DNA from: Gammaproteobacteria bacterium
GTDB taxonomy: Bacteria > Pseudomonadota > Gammaproteobacteria > Acidiferrobacterales > SZUA-150
Direction of reading: 5' to 3'
DNA: 64,000 bases
Assembly (NCBI GenBank): GCA_029880545.1
Contig: JAOUOD010000002.1
Location: 326,767-390,766 of the forward strand
The translations under genes were made by a program, and so were the position numbers. Position 1 is the stretch's first letter, and every line of letters starts with the position of its first letter. The notes beneath the pieces were generated by a model that was not told the DNA's origin, did not search any database, and was given only the letters and a program-made list of their open reading frames with translations. Positions 62,842 through 64,000 of this stretch are shown piece by piece.

Positions 62842-63582
62842 TCAGGCAGGCGGCATCAACAAAATGCGTCGGTAATCCCCGCCCGCCAGGGCATCGGCCT
62901 CGGCGGCGATACGGGCAAAGGCGTTGCTGTCACCGGCAAATACGCAGTCAACAATATCCGCATCAGTCGCGCCCTGATCACGCGCATCCAGCACCCGCAA
63001 CGCCTGTTGCCATCGATCGCGGCTACCCGAGATGGTTGTTGCATCGAGCTTGCCAGCCTTTCTCAGCTTGCGCTGGCTTGCCACCAGGAAACGCTTGGCG
63101 TCTTCCAGCTGATCCTTGAGTGGCAACGATAAATCAAATGTCAGCGTCGCCGACAACTCGCTGTCCAGGTCCGGCCGGTCTTCGGCGGTGAGCACATCGA
63201 CCGAGCCGGTGATCGCGCGCCAGGTCAGGCTGTCCGCCACATCAAGCGCATCGCGGCCCGGGTCCAGCGGAAACTTGAAGAAGCCCCACTTGGTGCCCAT
63301 CCAGCATTCGATTAACAAGTCATCGCCACGCTTCTCGCAAATGGCCTGGCAACCGTGCAGCTCCGCCTCGGATCGCCACGCCCGGGCATCCTGTTTCCAA
63401 CGCGCCATGTCACGATGCGGTGGCTTGCCATAGTCCGCCTCCAGTTGCAGCCACAGCGGTTCAAACCATTGCCAATCCTGCCGATACTCCGTATTGCGGC
63501 GCAGAAATTCCCACGCCCACTGGTCCGCGGACAACGTCCCGGTATATCGATAGGCTTGCGGATCTTGCCAGTGTTGTGTCAT
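62842..63582 (-). CDS. DUF6499/DUF2285-type (regulator-like) protein
   Basis: A 246-residue soluble protein. The N-terminal WAWEFLRRNTEYRQDWQWFEPLW matches the DUF6499 (transcription-regulator-like) pattern. The C-terminal WQQALRVLDARDQGATDADIVDCVFAG followed by DYRRILLM matches DUF2285. Such proteins occur in integrative elements and near conjugation genes; no such genes are seen here. Its start overlaps the end of the GIY-YIG gene by four bases. Confidence 0.66.
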   Translation of the reverse strand: MTQHWQDPQAYRYTGTLSADQWAWEFLRRNTEYRQDWQWFEPLWLQLEADYGKPPHRDMARWKQDARAWRSEAELHGCQAICEKRGDDLLIECWMGTKWGFFKFPLDPGRDALDVADSLTWRAITGSVDVLTAEDRPDLDSELSATLTFDLSLPLKDQLEDAKRFLVASQRKLRKAGKLDATTISGSRDRWQQALRVLDARDQGATDADIVDCVFAGDSNAFARIAAEADALAGGDYRRILLMPPA

Positions 63583-63866
63583 TGGCTGACCTTGTAGCGC
63601 GCGACCAGGTTGAGCTTGTCGCGACGCGTGAGTTGCTTGATCTGGTGTTCGCGACGCAGCGCCTGCGACCGGTCGTCACAGGCCTCGGCATACACCAGTA
63701 TCACCGGCCGCCGCGCCTTGGTATATTTGGCGCCGCGCGGACTTTCGTTGTGCTCCTGCACGCGCTTGTCCACGTCACAGGCCACGCCGGTATACAGCGT
63801 ATCGTCAGCACAGCGCACCATGTAGACCTGCCAGCGGGCGAGGCCAGCGTTATCAGCGTCAGTCAC
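63579..63866 (-). CDS. GIY-YIG nuclease-domain protein (YhbQ-like)
   Basis: A 95-residue single-domain protein. The GIY-YIG core reads WQVYMVRCADDTLYTGVACDVDKRVQEHN, followed by GAKYTKARRPVILVYAEACDDRSQALRREHQIKQL, close to YhbQ. The start is set at GTG 63866 with GAGG upstream; the frame is open another 17 codons. Role in DNA repair is suggested for relatives. It leads a two-gene unit with the regulator-like gene. Confidence 0.82.
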   Translation of the reverse strand: MTDADNAGLARWQVYMVRCADDTLYTGVACDVDKRVQEHNESPRGAKYTKARRPVILVYAEACDDRSQALRREHQIKQLTRRDKLNLVARYKVSQ

Positions 63867-64000
63867 GGTGTTGCCTCGGGGCGGAAACCGGTGTTTCAGG
63901 GGAATCGTGCATGGCAAGCCAGGTTAAACCAGACCCTATATTCAAGAGCTCCCGGTGAATCTATCAGAATTTTCCATTATTAGCGCCTTTCTCCTGGGAC

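Noticed and set aside
1-64000. CRISPR arrays, rRNA, tRNA or intact insertion sequences
   Set aside because: No regularly spaced repeats, no RNA gene signatures and no transposase frame with family motifs were found in the window.

Overview
The window looks like an ordinary chromosomal stretch of a gammaproteobacterium. Supporting genes are hslVU, the E. coli-type soluble transhydrogenase sthA, msrPQ, djlA, prfC, the ybbA/ybbP-tesA locus with overlapping divergent starts, a DUF2333 protein, yajQ and an AroG-type DAHP synthase. Coding density is high, base composition is moderately GC-rich, and most genes carry recognisable Shine-Dalgarno sites. No rRNA, tRNA, CRISPR array or intact transposase was seen.

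Layout. 0-5 kb: a small heat-shock protein behind a sigma32-like promoter, an AlkC-type alkylpurine glycosylase with an Ig-like tail, a KefB/C-like antiporter, a MarC protein and an NTF2-like protein. 4.7-6.7 kb: hslVU with a leader hairpin. 6.7-13.9 kb: a dicarboxylate/amino-acid symporter, msrQP, two small exported proteins, htpX, sthA and a CPBP-type membrane protease. 14-22.2 kb: an AmmeMemoRadiSam radical SAM enzyme, an HD-GYP phosphodiesterase behind a sigma54-like promoter, a Sel1-repeat protein, a 2H phosphoesterase, a ribosome hibernation factor, an S9 peptidase, a MESH1-like alarmone hydrolase and YjbQ. 22.1-27.6 kb: a minus-strand run of glcD, glcE, glcF, an alanine/serine-glyoxylate aminotransferase and a small protein, a coherent glycolate-to-glycine route. 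27.7-31.3 kb: a diguanylate cyclase, a thioredoxin-like protein, a VOC protein, a DUF4389 protein and djlA.

31.3-33.65 kb is the one clearly foreign region. It holds three AT-rich minus-strand genes of unknown role, one of them a DCL/DUF3223 domain joined to an HNH-like motif. They are separated by a 47-bp repeat (44/47 identical) and a shared 11-bp junction. Two matched palindromes lie upstream of the set. A non-coding block of nested inverted repeats follows. It resembles a small group of gene cassettes without an integrase.

33.6-46 kb: an acyl-ACP synthetase, DUF2333, PilZ, an operon of a redoxin, a NUDIX hydrolase, a small protein and an SCP2-like protein, then a three-gene signalling unit (MHYT hybrid kinase, Hpt protein, REC-PAS-GGDEF-EAL protein). 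46-56 kb: FKBP isomerase, prfC, a cold-shock protein, TauE/SafE, a second Hsp20, a YgjP-type metallopeptidase, aroG, an operon pairing a diguanylate cyclase with a PilZ protein, and DUF2797. 56-64 kb: a YbbAP-type ABC transporter, tesA, a GNAT acetyltransferase, an EamA transporter, yajQ, a decayed FecR-like gene, a DUF6499/DUF2285-type protein and a GIY-YIG nuclease.

Two themes run through the window. One is cyclic di-GMP signalling: two GGDEF enzymes, one HD-GYP, one EAL, two PilZ proteins, YajQ and the MHYT phosphorelay. The other is protein-damage repair: two Hsp20 proteins, HslVU, HtpX, MsrPQ, DjlA, FKBP and the hibernation factor. Functions are inferred from motifs and family knowledge only; no database search was run.
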